Source: DRPN01 sp964599235
GTDB taxonomy: Bacteria; Bacteroidota; Bacteroidia; Bacteroidales; VadinHA17
NCBI GenBank assembly: GCA_964599235.1
Contig: CAZRDX010000035.1
Span: forward strand, 44,653 to 108,652
Length of the DNA stretch: 64,000 nt
Direction: 5' to 3'
This document shows, in pieces, positions 51,283 to 58,669 of the stretch (positions within the stretch are counted from its first letter, which is position 1; every line of letters begins with the position of its first letter). The translations under genes and the position numbers were made by a program. A model generated the notes under the pieces. It worked only from the letters and a program-made list of their open reading frames with translations, was not told the DNA's origin and ran no database searches.

Positions 51283-51300
51283 GGCCACCCAAAAGAACGA

Positions 51301-51327
51301 AAGGGAAGCTGCGGCTTCCCTTTTTTT
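51301..51327 (+). terminator. Intrinsic terminator after rplT
   Basis: AAGGGAAGC (51301-51309) pairs with GCTTCCCTT (51314-51322) around a 4-nt loop, followed by a run of seven T residues. It closes the thrS-infC-rpmI-rplT operon before dapB. Confidence 0.9.
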
Positions 51328-51355
51328 GTATCTTGTTCTCAACACTTTCAGGATC

Positions 51356-52078
51356 ATGAACATCATACTGATCGGATACGGCAAGATGGGCCATGAGATC
51401 GAGCAGGTGGCCCGCGAACGGGGGCACAGTCTCCCCCTGATCATCGACCTGGACAACCGGGATGATCTGACCGAAGAGAAGGCCGGCGGGGCCGACGTGG
51501 CCATCGAGTTCACCGGGCCCGACGGGGCCTTCGGCAACATCTCCCGGTGTTTCGACCTGCGGCTGCCGGTGGTCTCCGGCAGCACCGGCTGGCTGGACCA
51601 TTACGACGAGGTCGTACGCCGCTGCCGCGAGGAGGGCCAGGCTTTCTTCTATGCCTCCAACTTCAGCCTGGGTGTCAACATCCTTTTCCATCTCAACGAA
51701 CGGCTGGCCTCGATCATGGCGCGTTATCCCGAGTACGACGTCCGGATCGAAGAGACCCATCACATCCACAAGAAAGATGCGCCCAGCGGCACGGCCATCA
51801 CACTGGCCGAGGCCATCCTGGCCCGTCATCCCCGCAAGGAAAGGTGGCTGCTGGGCAGCGAAGGGGATGAAAAGACCCTTCCCATCACCGCCCACCGCCG
51901 TGACGAAGTCCCAGGCATCCACACCGTCCGGTGGGAGTCGGAGATGGACCTCATCGAGCTCACCCACTCGGCCAAAAACCGACGCGGTTTCGCCCTGGGA
52001 GCCGTCCTCGCCGCCGAATTCCTCGCCGGCAAAAAAGGATGCTTCGGTATGGACGACCTGCTCGGCCTCGGCGAATGA
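51356..52078 (+). CDS. dapB: 4-hydroxy-tetrahydrodipicolinate reductase
   Basis: The ATG at 51356 gives 240 residues with the nucleotide-binding start MNIILIGYGKMGHEIEQVA. The family's signature is ETHHIHKKDAPSGTAITLAEA (about 140-160), where the His pair and Lys are catalytic. It reduces the dihydrodipicolinate precursor with NAD(P)H in the diaminopimelate/lysine pathway. The frame extends 10 codons upstream without conservation. It lies between the rplT terminator and lepB. Confidence 0.96.
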   Translation: MNIILIGYGKMGHEIEQVARERGHSLPLIIDLDNRDDLTEEKAGGADVAIEFTGPDGAFGNISRCFDLRLPVVSGSTGWLDHYDEVVRRCREEGQAFFYASNFSLGVNILFHLNERLASIMARYPEYDVRIEETHHIHKKDAPSGTAITLAEAILARHPRKERWLLGSEGDEKTLPITAHRRDEVPGIHTVRWESEMDLIELTHSAKNRRGFALGAVLAAEFLAGKKGCFGMDDLLGLGE

Positions 52079-52097
52079 GTTTCTCGTCAGGAATTGT

Positions 52098-52105
52098 TAC
52101 TTTTG
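52098..52105 (+). promoter_or_regulatory. Bacteroidota -7 box for lepB
   Basis: TACTTTTG is a perfect match to TAnnTTTG and ends 25 bp before the lepB ATG. The -33 position is weak. Confidence 0.5.
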
Positions 52106-52130
52106 CTTCCACATCTAACCCTTTGCCGTC

Positions 52131-53525
52131 ATGAACATCCGGAACATCCTCCGACAACCCTATCTCAATTTCGGTGTGGTGGCCCTGTTATACCTGCTGT
52201 GGGTCATCTGGCTCGACAACTACTGGTGGCTGCTGGGCGAGATCGTGATCTTCGACATGTACATCACACGCAAGGTCAACTGGACTTTCTGGAAGCGACG
52301 CGACGGCAGGAACAGCAAGCTGATCGAATGGCTGGACGCACTCATCTTCGCTGTCATCGCCGTCTCGTTCATCAACATCTTCTTTTTCCAGAACTACAAG
52401 ATCCCCACCGGTTCGATGGAGAAGACCCTGCTCATCGGCGACCATCTTTTCGTGAGCAAGCTGAGCTACGGTCCGCGACTGCCGATGACCCCCCTCTCCT
52501 TTCCTTTCACGCAGCACACCATGCCGGTGGTGGGCGGCAAGTCGTATGTGGAATGGATCAAACGACCTTACCGTAGACTGAAAGGGTTCGGTCATGTAAA
52601 ACGTTTCGACATCGTGGTGTTCAACTTCCCAGCGGGGGACACCGTGGTGCTGGAGAACCAGGCGCAGAGCTACTATTCCATCGTGCGAAGCCAGGCGGTC
52701 CAGCTGATGGCTGCCGACACCGCCAACGGGAGACAACCCCTCCCCTTTGAGCAGTACTACGCCCGGGCCCGCAAGATGGTCTGGCAAAGATTCCACATTG
52801 TCGTCAGGCCGGTGGACAAGGAGGACAACTACGTCAAACGGTGCGTGGCCGTCGCCGGCGACACGCTGGAGATACGCCGCGGCGATCTTTACATCAACGG
52901 CAAGAAAGTGCCGGAGTTCCCGGAACAGCAATACAACTACATTGTTTACACCAACGGCACACCCATCAACCCGCGCACCCTGGAAAAGATGGGGATCTAC
53001 CGCTCCGACATCTACCGGATGGGTTCGGCGGAATACATCCTGCCGCTGACAAAAGCGAACGTGGAGAAGATCAGGGGGTTCTCCATCGTCCGCGCCGTCC
53101 AGCGTGTCGAGCAACCCGCCGGCCGATACGCCTATTACATCTTCCCCCATTCACCCGACTATCCCTGGAACGAAGACAACTTCGGCCCCCTGTGGATCCC
53201 GAAGAAAGGTGCCACGGTAGAGCTGACCCTCCGCAACCTGCCCCTCTACCGCAGGATCATCGAGAGTTATGAGCACAACCGCCTGCAGGTGAAGGACAGC
53301 ACTATCTACATCAATGATCAACCCGCCACTACCTACACTTTCAGGTACGATTATTACTGGATGATGGGGGACAACCGGCACGCTTCGGCCGACTCCCGTT
53401 TCTGGGGATTCGTCCCCGAGACACACATTGTCGGCAAACCCAAATACATCTGGCTTTCCCTCAACAAGGAAAAGAAATTCCCCGCCAACATCCGCCTGAA
53501 AAGGATGTTCAGGAAGATCCAGTAG
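52131..53525 (+). CDS. lepB: Signal peptidase I, long Bacteroidota form
   Basis: The 464-residue protein has membrane helices near residues 13-28 and 69-86 and the catalytic serine Ser95 in IPTGSMEKTLLIGDHLFV. The catalytic lysine is in DNYVKRCVAVAGDTLEI (near residue 236), with the C-terminal SPase box YWMMGDNRHASADSRFWGFVP. It cleaves signal peptides from secreted proteins on the outer face of the inner membrane. It is much longer than E. coli LepB (324 residues), mainly through inserts between the catalytic Ser and Lys, as is usual in this phylum. A terminator follows at 53528. Confidence 0.95.
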   Translation: MNIRNILRQPYLNFGVVALLYLLWVIWLDNYWWLLGEIVIFDMYITRKVNWTFWKRRDGRNSKLIEWLDALIFAVIAVSFINIFFFQNYKIPTGSMEKTLLIGDHLFVSKLSYGPRLPMTPLSFPFTQHTMPVVGGKSYVEWIKRPYRRLKGFGHVKRFDIVVFNFPAGDTVVLENQAQSYYSIVRSQAVQLMAADTANGRQPLPFEQYYARARKMVWQRFHIVVRPVDKEDNYVKRCVAVAGDTLEIRRGDLYINGKKVPEFPEQQYNYIVYTNGTPINPRTLEKMGIYRSDIYRMGSAEYILPLTKANVEKIRGFSIVRAVQRVEQPAGRYAYYIFPHSPDYPWNEDNFGPLWIPKKGATVELTLRNLPLYRRIIESYEHNRLQVKDSTIYINDQPATTYTFRYDYYWMMGDNRHASADSRFWGFVPETHIVGKPKYIWLSLNKEKKFPANIRLKRMFRKIQ

Positions 53526-53527
53526 GG

Positions 53528-53556
53528 CATGCCTTTTGAGGGCCGGCATGTTTTTT
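53528..53556 (+). terminator. Intrinsic terminator after lepB
   Basis: CATGCC (53528-53533) pairs with GGCATG (53545-53550) and is followed by TTTTTT. The loop is 11 nt. The stem is short but the T-run is clear. Confidence 0.7.
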
Positions 53557-53574
53557 GTGAATTTCCTTACCTTC

Positions 53575-54147
53575 ATGGCAAGGAGAGAGACCCTCTATAT
53601 CAGCAATCTTTACCATCGCAGTACCCTTTTGCTGTTACGTGACCTGCTGGACAGGGAAGGGTGGCGGGAAGTGACCGTGGAAAGGGGCAAGATCATCCTG
53701 CCTGCCGCCTACGACCCGGCAAAGAGGCAAGCCCTCCTTTCCTTTCTGGGCCGGTACGAGATGAGCCCCGTCTACGACCATGAGCAGGTGATCGTCGAAC
53801 AGGTGAAACTGGCCGTCCACGAGCTGGTGCATGACCTGAATTTCGTGAACTCGGTGGTGAACCGCTCCGACTACATCGTGGAAAAAACCGGTTACAGCTA
53901 CTCCTACCTGTCCCGTCTCTTTTCCAAACACATGGGAATCACCCTTGAGAAATATATCATACGCGAAAAGATCCGACGCGTGGAAGTGCTTCTCCAGCAA
54001 GGCGAGCTGTCTCTCAGCGAGATCGCCAACATGATGGGCTACAGCAGTGTCCAGTACCTCTCCAACCAGTTCCGCCAGATCACCGGCCTCAGCGTCTCGG
54101 AATACCGGAAAAAACTGGCCGAAATGAAAGAAAGCAGGATCCCGTAA
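53575..54147 (+). CDS. AraC-family transcriptional regulator
   Basis: The ATG at 53575 gives 190 residues. The frame is open 13 codons earlier, but those lie in the lepB terminator. The C-terminal part has two helix-turn-helix motifs: DYIVEKTGYSYSYLSRLFSKHMGITLEKYI and SEIANMMGYSSVQYLSNQFRQITGLSVSEYRKK (about 150-184). The N-terminal 85 residues have no recognised sensing domain. AraC regulators bind direct repeats spaced by about 21 bp. Direct repeats with that spacing lie about 0.9 kb downstream at 55036-55069. The target is unproven. Confidence 0.85.
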   Translation: MARRETLYISNLYHRSTLLLLRDLLDREGWREVTVERGKIILPAAYDPAKRQALLSFLGRYEMSPVYDHEQVIVEQVKLAVHELVHDLNFVNSVVNRSDYIVEKTGYSYSYLSRLFSKHMGITLEKYIIREKIRRVEVLLQQGELSLSEIANMMGYSSVQYLSNQFRQITGLSVSEYRKKLAEMKESRIP

Positions 54148-54247
54148 CATCACAGCAAAAAATTACAACCGCCGTATGAAATAGAAACATCTCCCTTCTT
54201 GTCAAAAAGGCAGGAAAAGGATATTGAACCCCTCAAAAACGAAAAAA

Positions 54248-54940
54248 ATGAAAAAGAACATTTTCCTGATCACAGGTCTGATCCTGCTGAGTGCCGGACT
54301 CTCTTTTTCGGCATGTAACAGCGGGTTTTCCGGCAACAACGATCAGCAGGACGATCTCACGTCGGTCGCTACGGAAAACGACGTGAACGAAAGCAACACC
54401 ACTTTGCCCTGCATCGCGAACATTCCTGCTGAACCTTTGAACGACGCAGAGAAGACAGGGATCCTCTTCATGCGTGAAGAGGAAAAGCTGGCACGGGACG
54501 TGTATATCTGTTTTTCCGACAAAACCGGGATAAGGTCTTTCGGCAACATCCTCAAGGCCGAACAGCGTCATATGGATGCCGTAAAAGCGCTCATCGACCG
54601 TTATCAGCTGGAGGATCCTGCTCACGGAAAAGAGACAGGCGAATTCACCAGCAATGAGTTGCAGGAACTCTACGACAAACTGATCCGGGAGGGCGAAGCA
54701 TCCGATATCGCCGCACTGCGTGTGGGTGCCCTCATCGAGGAGAAGGATATCCTCGACCTGGAAAAGGAACTGGAAGAACATGTCGACAACCGGGACATCA
54801 CCCTCGTATGGGACCACCTGCGCAAAGGCTCCGAAGCCCACCTGCGGGCTTTCGTCTGGAACCTGAAAGTACGGGGCATCACCTACGAACCGGTGATGAT
54901 GAGCCGTGAACAGTTCGACCGTATCATCAACAGGAAATAG
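54248..54940 (+). CDS. DUF2202 ferritin-like lipoprotein
   Basis: The ATG at 54248 gives 230 residues with a lipobox SFSAC (Cys at about residue 23). A helical DUF2202 domain follows, with REEEKLARDVYICF, ILKAEQRHMDAVKALI, and further Glu/His-bearing helices (EEKDILDLEKEL, SEAHLRAFVWNL). This arrangement resembles a ferritin-like diiron four-helix bundle, possibly a metal-dependent oxidase or storage protein at the outer membrane. The function is unknown. A hairpin terminator follows at 54981. It lies between the AraC regulator and the PqqD operon. Confidence 0.8.
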   Translation: MKKNIFLITGLILLSAGLSFSACNSGFSGNNDQQDDLTSVATENDVNESNTTLPCIANIPAEPLNDAEKTGILFMREEEKLARDVYICFSDKTGIRSFGNILKAEQRHMDAVKALIDRYQLEDPAHGKETGEFTSNELQELYDKLIREGEASDIAALRVGALIEEKDILDLEKELEEHVDNRDITLVWDHLRKGSEAHLRAFVWNLKVRGITYEPVMMSREQFDRIINRK

Positions 54941-54980
54941 GTTTTCCTGGCTGGCCACGGGGAACACCCCCGTACCTGGC

Positions 54981-55020
54981 AAAGATCCCCGGCAGCGGTC
55001 CCACCCCTCCGGGGATCTTT
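54981..55020. terminator. Hairpin between DUF2202 gene and the PqqD operon
   Basis: AAAGATCCCCGG (54981-54992) and CCGGGGATCTTT (55009-55020) form a perfect 12-bp stem with a 16-nt loop. The TTTAAATAG after the stem is a weak T-tract, and A/T flanks on both sides allow a bidirectional role. Confidence 0.65.
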
Positions 55021-55035
55021 AAATAGCAACCATCA

Positions 55036-55069
55036 TAAAATCTTGTAACATAAAAGTAAAATCTTGTAA
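55036..55069 (+). repeat. Direct repeats TAAAATCTTGTAA spaced by 21 bp upstream of the PqqD operon
   Basis: Identical 13-bp copies start at 55036 and 55057, exactly 21 bp (two helical turns) apart, 55 bp upstream of the first gene of the operon. This layout is like AraC-family or other dimeric activator sites. No clear TAnnTTTG box lies downstream. A strong Shine-Dalgarno (AAGGAGG, 55111-55117) precedes the ATG. Confidence 0.7.
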
Positions 55070-55123
55070 AACCCCGCCCCCTGTTTTTACGTTCTTTACA
55101 GTGAACATACAAGGAGGCAAAAA

Positions 55124-55381
55124 ATGGACACCATGAAACTGAAAAAGAACCTGGCCCTCAGCGATACGGGGTTCCTCTTCGACCCCACCACGGGCGAATC
55201 TTTCACCCTCAACGAGACCGCACAGGAGATCCTGAAGCTCCTGAAGGAAGGAAAGGATTTCGATGCCATCGCCACGGAGATCACCTCGCGCTATGACATC
55301 GACCGATCCGGTTTTGAACGGTATTATCAGGACTTCATGGAGATGTTGAACCATTATCATCTCATCGACCATGCGGGATAA
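55124..55381 (+). CDS. PqqD-family peptide chaperone-like protein
   Basis: The 85-residue protein has the PqqD fold pattern: LALSDTGFLFDPTTGESFTLNETAQEILKLLKEGKDFDAIATEITSRYDID-type sequence, followed by a C-terminal ...LNHYHLIDHAG helix. PqqD proteins bind leader peptides and present them to radical SAM or other maturases. No radical SAM enzyme or obvious precursor peptide is encoded nearby, so the client may be an unusual peptide or one of the operon proteins. A strong ribosome-binding site and the 21-bp direct repeats precede it. It overlaps the next gene by 11 bp. Confidence 0.85.
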   Translation: MDTMKLKKNLALSDTGFLFDPTTGESFTLNETAQEILKLLKEGKDFDAIATEITSRYDIDRSGFERYYQDFMEMLNHYHLIDHAG

Positions 55382-56231
55382 GAAAAAGTTCAGCTGGCGG
55401 GCCTTTGTGACGTTCGGCCTTTTCTTTTCCTTTCTGGTGATGACGGTGTCGGGGGTGATCCTCTACATCGCTCCTCCCGGCCGTATCGCCCACTGGTCCG
55501 ACTGGACCTTATGGGGACTCACCAAGGAAGGCTGGCAGTCGATGCATACCAACTTTTCCCTCTTCTTCCTTATCCTAGCGAGTTTTCATCTTTTCAGCAT
55601 CAACTGGAAAGCTTTCCTGGGTCATATCCGTTCGCGCATGACCCGTCAGCTCAACCGCAAGAAGGAGATGGTGTTCGCCACCCTCTTCTCGGCGCTCATC
55701 TTTATAGGGATCATTTACGACGTCCCGCCATTCAGTACGATCATGGACTGGGGTGAGCAGTTTACCGAGAGCTGGGAAGAGGAAGGCAACACACCTCCCA
55801 TCCCCCATGCCGAGCTGTACACGCTGGCGGATTTTTCGGATGAAATACTGAAAATATCGGCAGACAGTGCATGGCGTCATCTCACGGCTGCGGGGATCAA
55901 GGTAGACAGTGTGGGTCAGACGATCCGCGACATCGCCACCCGGAACGGCATGGCCCCCTCCGACATCTACCGGCTGTTTGGTCGTTCCGACGAAGAGGTG
56001 GAGGCCGAACGGCAGAACACGGTGATCATCCGGGGAGGCAACGGCATCGGCCGCAAGACCCTCCGCCAGATCGCCGAGGAGTACGGCATCCCCGTCGAGG
56101 AGCTCACGGGAGCCCTGGCACGCGAAGGCTTCAAAGCTTCCCCCGACGATGTGCTTCGCGACATCGCCGATGAATATGCCATCGCCCCCGGAGAAATACT
56201 CGATATCCTAAACAACCGAGACCATGAGTAA
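55371..56231 (+). CDS. DUF4405-type membrane protein with three C-terminal repeat motifs
   Basis: The 286-residue protein has three membrane helices (about 12-33, 58-77 and 100-117). His59 and His73 lie 14 residues apart on the second, as in haem b-binding DUF4405/cytochrome b561-type proteins. Its C-terminal half holds three similar segments: TIRDIATRNGMAPSDIYRLF (185-204), TLRQIAEEYGIPVEELTGAL (230-249) and VLRDIADEYAIAPGEILDIL (261-280). These resemble small helical LysM-like or winged modules. Overlaps of 11 bp and 8 bp with its neighbours show a tight operon. A redox or sensing role is inferred. Confidence 0.7.
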   Translation: MRDKKKFSWRAFVTFGLFFSFLVMTVSGVILYIAPPGRIAHWSDWTLWGLTKEGWQSMHTNFSLFFLILASFHLFSINWKAFLGHIRSRMTRQLNRKKEMVFATLFSALIFIGIIYDVPPFSTIMDWGEQFTESWEEEGNTPPIPHAELYTLADFSDEILKISADSAWRHLTAAGIKVDSVGQTIRDIATRNGMAPSDIYRLFGRSDEEVEAERQNTVIIRGGNGIGRKTLRQIAEEYGIPVEELTGALAREGFKASPDDVLRDIADEYAIAPGEILDILNNRDHE

Positions 56232-57270
56232 GAAAAAAGTCACCCTGGCCGCCACGGGCCTGAACAACACCGACAACCCCGGTCCCGGTATTCCCGTGAT
56301 CCGGGCCATCCGGGAATCGGCCGACCTCGAGGTGAAGGTGGTGGGCCTGGTGTACGAGACCCTCGAACCCGGCATCTACATGCGCGACCTGGTGGACAAG
56401 GTCTACATGATGCCCTATCCCTCCGAAGGGTCCGAGGTCGTCATGGAACGCCTGGCCTACATCCACCATCGCGAACAGATCGACGTCCTCATACCTAACT
56501 TCGATGCCGAGCTCTACACCTTCATCAAAAGCGAGAAGGTACTGCAGGAAATGGGCATACGCACCTTCCTGCCCACCCTCGAACAACTCGAGGAACGCCA
56601 CAAGAACAACCTGCCGGAGTTCGGAAAGAAATACGGTCTGCTGGTACCCAAAAGCAAGCCGATCCTGTACGAGAGCGATATCCGTACCCTCGAGGAGGAT
56701 TTCGAGTTTCCCGTGATGGTGAAGGGCAAGTTCTACGATGCCTACATCGCCTACAACGAGGAGCAGGTGCTGAGCCATTTCAACAAGATCAGCGCCAAAT
56801 GGGGGTTGCCGGTGATCGTCCAGGAGTTCATTCGCGGCATGGAGGTGAACGTCGTCGCCCTGGGCGACGGCCGGGGCAACACCATCGGTGCCGTGCCCAT
56901 GCGCAAACAATACATCACCGACAAGGGCAAGGCCTGGGGAGGCATCACCCTCGACAACCCCGACATGCTGGAGCTCACCCGACGCATCATCAGCGCCACC
57001 CGTTGGCGCGGCGGCATGGAGCTCGAACTGATACGTACCGACGACGATGAATATTACATCCTCGAGATCAACCCCCGCATCCCCGCCTGGGTCTACCTGG
57101 CCGTGGGTGCCGGACAGAACCTGCCCGAAGCCCTTGTCAAGCTGGCCCTCGGCATGGAGGTGCCACCTTTCACCAGCTACGAGGTGGGAAAGATCTTCGT
57201 ACGCTACTCATACGACATGATCATCGACATGAAAGATTTTGAGAAGATCTCCACCACCGGGGAGATCTGA
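56224..57270 (+). CDS. ATP-grasp carboxylate-amine ligase
   Basis: The 348-residue protein has the ATP-grasp order. An N-terminal Rossmann-like part is LAATGLNNTDNPGPGIPVIRAI. The nucleotide-binding segment is EFPVMVKGKFYDAYIA (about 160-175). The catalytic end is MELELIRTDDDEYYILEINPRIPAW (about 258-282), with the Mg-binding Glu and Asn. Members activate a carboxylate as acyl phosphate and join it to an amine. In this operon it precedes a PLP decarboxylase, so it may link amino acids that are then decarboxylated, or modify a peptide brought by the PqqD-like protein. Specificity is unknown. Confidence 0.8.
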   Translation: MSKKKVTLAATGLNNTDNPGPGIPVIRAIRESADLEVKVVGLVYETLEPGIYMRDLVDKVYMMPYPSEGSEVVMERLAYIHHREQIDVLIPNFDAELYTFIKSEKVLQEMGIRTFLPTLEQLEERHKNNLPEFGKKYGLLVPKSKPILYESDIRTLEEDFEFPVMVKGKFYDAYIAYNEEQVLSHFNKISAKWGLPVIVQEFIRGMEVNVVALGDGRGNTIGAVPMRKQYITDKGKAWGGITLDNPDMLELTRRIISATRWRGGMELELIRTDDDEYYILEINPRIPAWVYLAVGAGQNLPEALVKLALGMEVPPFTSYEVGKIFVRYSYDMIIDMKDFEKISTTGEI

Positions 57271-57301
57271 TCCGTACAGAACAACATAAACCAGGAAAAC
57301 C

Positions 57302-58660
57302 ATGGAAAAAAAGACTTTTGAACCACCCGTGATAAAGAAACTCAACGCCGGCATGCCTTCGAAGTTCGGCATGACCCCGCGTATCGAGCCTCTTCCCGAG
57401 ATCGAAGGGCTGAAGGTGACCGATCTGCTGGAGCAGTACGGCTCGCCCCTGTACGTCCTTTCGGAGCGCACCATCCGCAACACCTATCGTGAGGCTCACC
57501 AGGCTTTCTCCACGCGTTATCCGAAGGTACAGCTGGCCTGGTCGTACAAGACCAACTATCTCTCGGCCGTCTGCAATGTCTTTCATCAGGAAGGCGCCTG
57601 GGCGGAGGTGGTCTCGGGCTTTGAGTACCACAAGGCCTTGAAGCACGGCGTCTCGCCGCAATACATCCTCTTCAACGGCCCCTCCAAGAGCTACGAAGAT
57701 CTTGTCACCGCCACCCGCAACGGCTCGCTCATCCACATCGATCATTTCGATGAGCTTTACATGCTGATGCAGGTGGCCGACGAGACGGGCGTCAAACCCA
57801 AGGTGGCCATCCGGGTGAACATGGACACCGGCATCTATCCTCGGTGGGACCGTTTCGGGTTCAACTACGACAACGGCGAAGCGTGGGAGGCCATCAACCG
57901 CATCATGCTCTCGGAGAAGATGGATCTGGCCGGTCTGCACACCCACATCGGCACCTACATCCTCACCACCCAGGCCTACCGCATCGCTGCCACCAAGCTG
58001 GCCGACCTGGCGGTGAACACCGAGCGCAAGTACGGTCATGTGATCCGTTACATCGACATGGGCGGCGGGTTCGCCTCGAAGAACACCCTCAAAGGAGCTT
58101 ACGTTCCGGGCACCGACGCGGCTCCTTCGTTCGACGACTATGCCGATGCCATCACGGGCGCCCTCATCAACTCGCCCATCCGGCCGGAACACCTTCCGTT
58201 GCTGATCCTGGAGACGGGCCGCGCCATGATCGACGACGCCGGCTTCCTGCTGGGCACCGTCATCGCCAACAAACGCCTGGCCTCGGGACGCCGCGCCCTG
58301 GTGACCGACGTCGGGGTCAACCTCCTCTTCACCTCTTTCTGGTACGAACATCAGATCGTTCCGGCACGGGAAGTCTCACAGCATACCGAAGACACCACCA
58401 TCTACGGTCCTCTCTGCATGAACATCGATGTGCTGCGTGCCGCTGTCGACTTCCCCCTCCTCAAAAAAGGCGACCCCTTCGTCATCAAACGCATCGGCGC
58501 CTACAACATGACCCAGTGGATGCAGTTCATCGAATATCGGCCCAATGTGGTGATGATCGACACCGAAGGAAAAACCCACATCATCCGGAAAAAAGAGGAT
58601 CTCGACTACATGACCCGTCAGGAGGTTCTCCCCGACCATTTGAAAGAGATCTCCCTTTAG
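57302..58660 (+). CDS. Fold-type III PLP-dependent decarboxylase (DAP/ornithine-decarboxylase-like)
   Basis: The 452-residue protein has the alanine-racemase-like barrel with the PLP lysine Lys83 in LAWSYKTNYLSAV. The substrate-site block GLHTHIGTYILTT replaces the usual GLHFHIGSQ. The glycine-rich PLP-phosphate loop is YIDMGGGFAS. The C-terminal catalytic Cys in YGPLCMNIDVL (rather than the DAP decarboxylase GPICESGD) suggests a substrate different from diaminopimelate. It lacks the N-terminus of LysA. It starts 31 bp after the ATP-grasp gene. Confidence 0.85.
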   Translation: MEKKTFEPPVIKKLNAGMPSKFGMTPRIEPLPEIEGLKVTDLLEQYGSPLYVLSERTIRNTYREAHQAFSTRYPKVQLAWSYKTNYLSAVCNVFHQEGAWAEVVSGFEYHKALKHGVSPQYILFNGPSKSYEDLVTATRNGSLIHIDHFDELYMLMQVADETGVKPKVAIRVNMDTGIYPRWDRFGFNYDNGEAWEAINRIMLSEKMDLAGLHTHIGTYILTTQAYRIAATKLADLAVNTERKYGHVIRYIDMGGGFASKNTLKGAYVPGTDAAPSFDDYADAITGALINSPIRPEHLPLLILETGRAMIDDAGFLLGTVIANKRLASGRRALVTDVGVNLLFTSFWYEHQIVPAREVSQHTEDTTIYGPLCMNIDVLRAAVDFPLLKKGDPFVIKRIGAYNMTQWMQFIEYRPNVVMIDTEGKTHIIRKKEDLDYMTRQEVLPDHLKEISL

Positions 58661-58669
58661 TCCTTCACG

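Noticed and set aside
53535..53575. Promoter for the AraC gene from TTTTG and TACCTTCA
   Set aside because: Spacing is 29 bp or 10 bp depending on the TTTG chosen, outside the 19-21 bp range, and one TTTG is in the lepB terminator loop.
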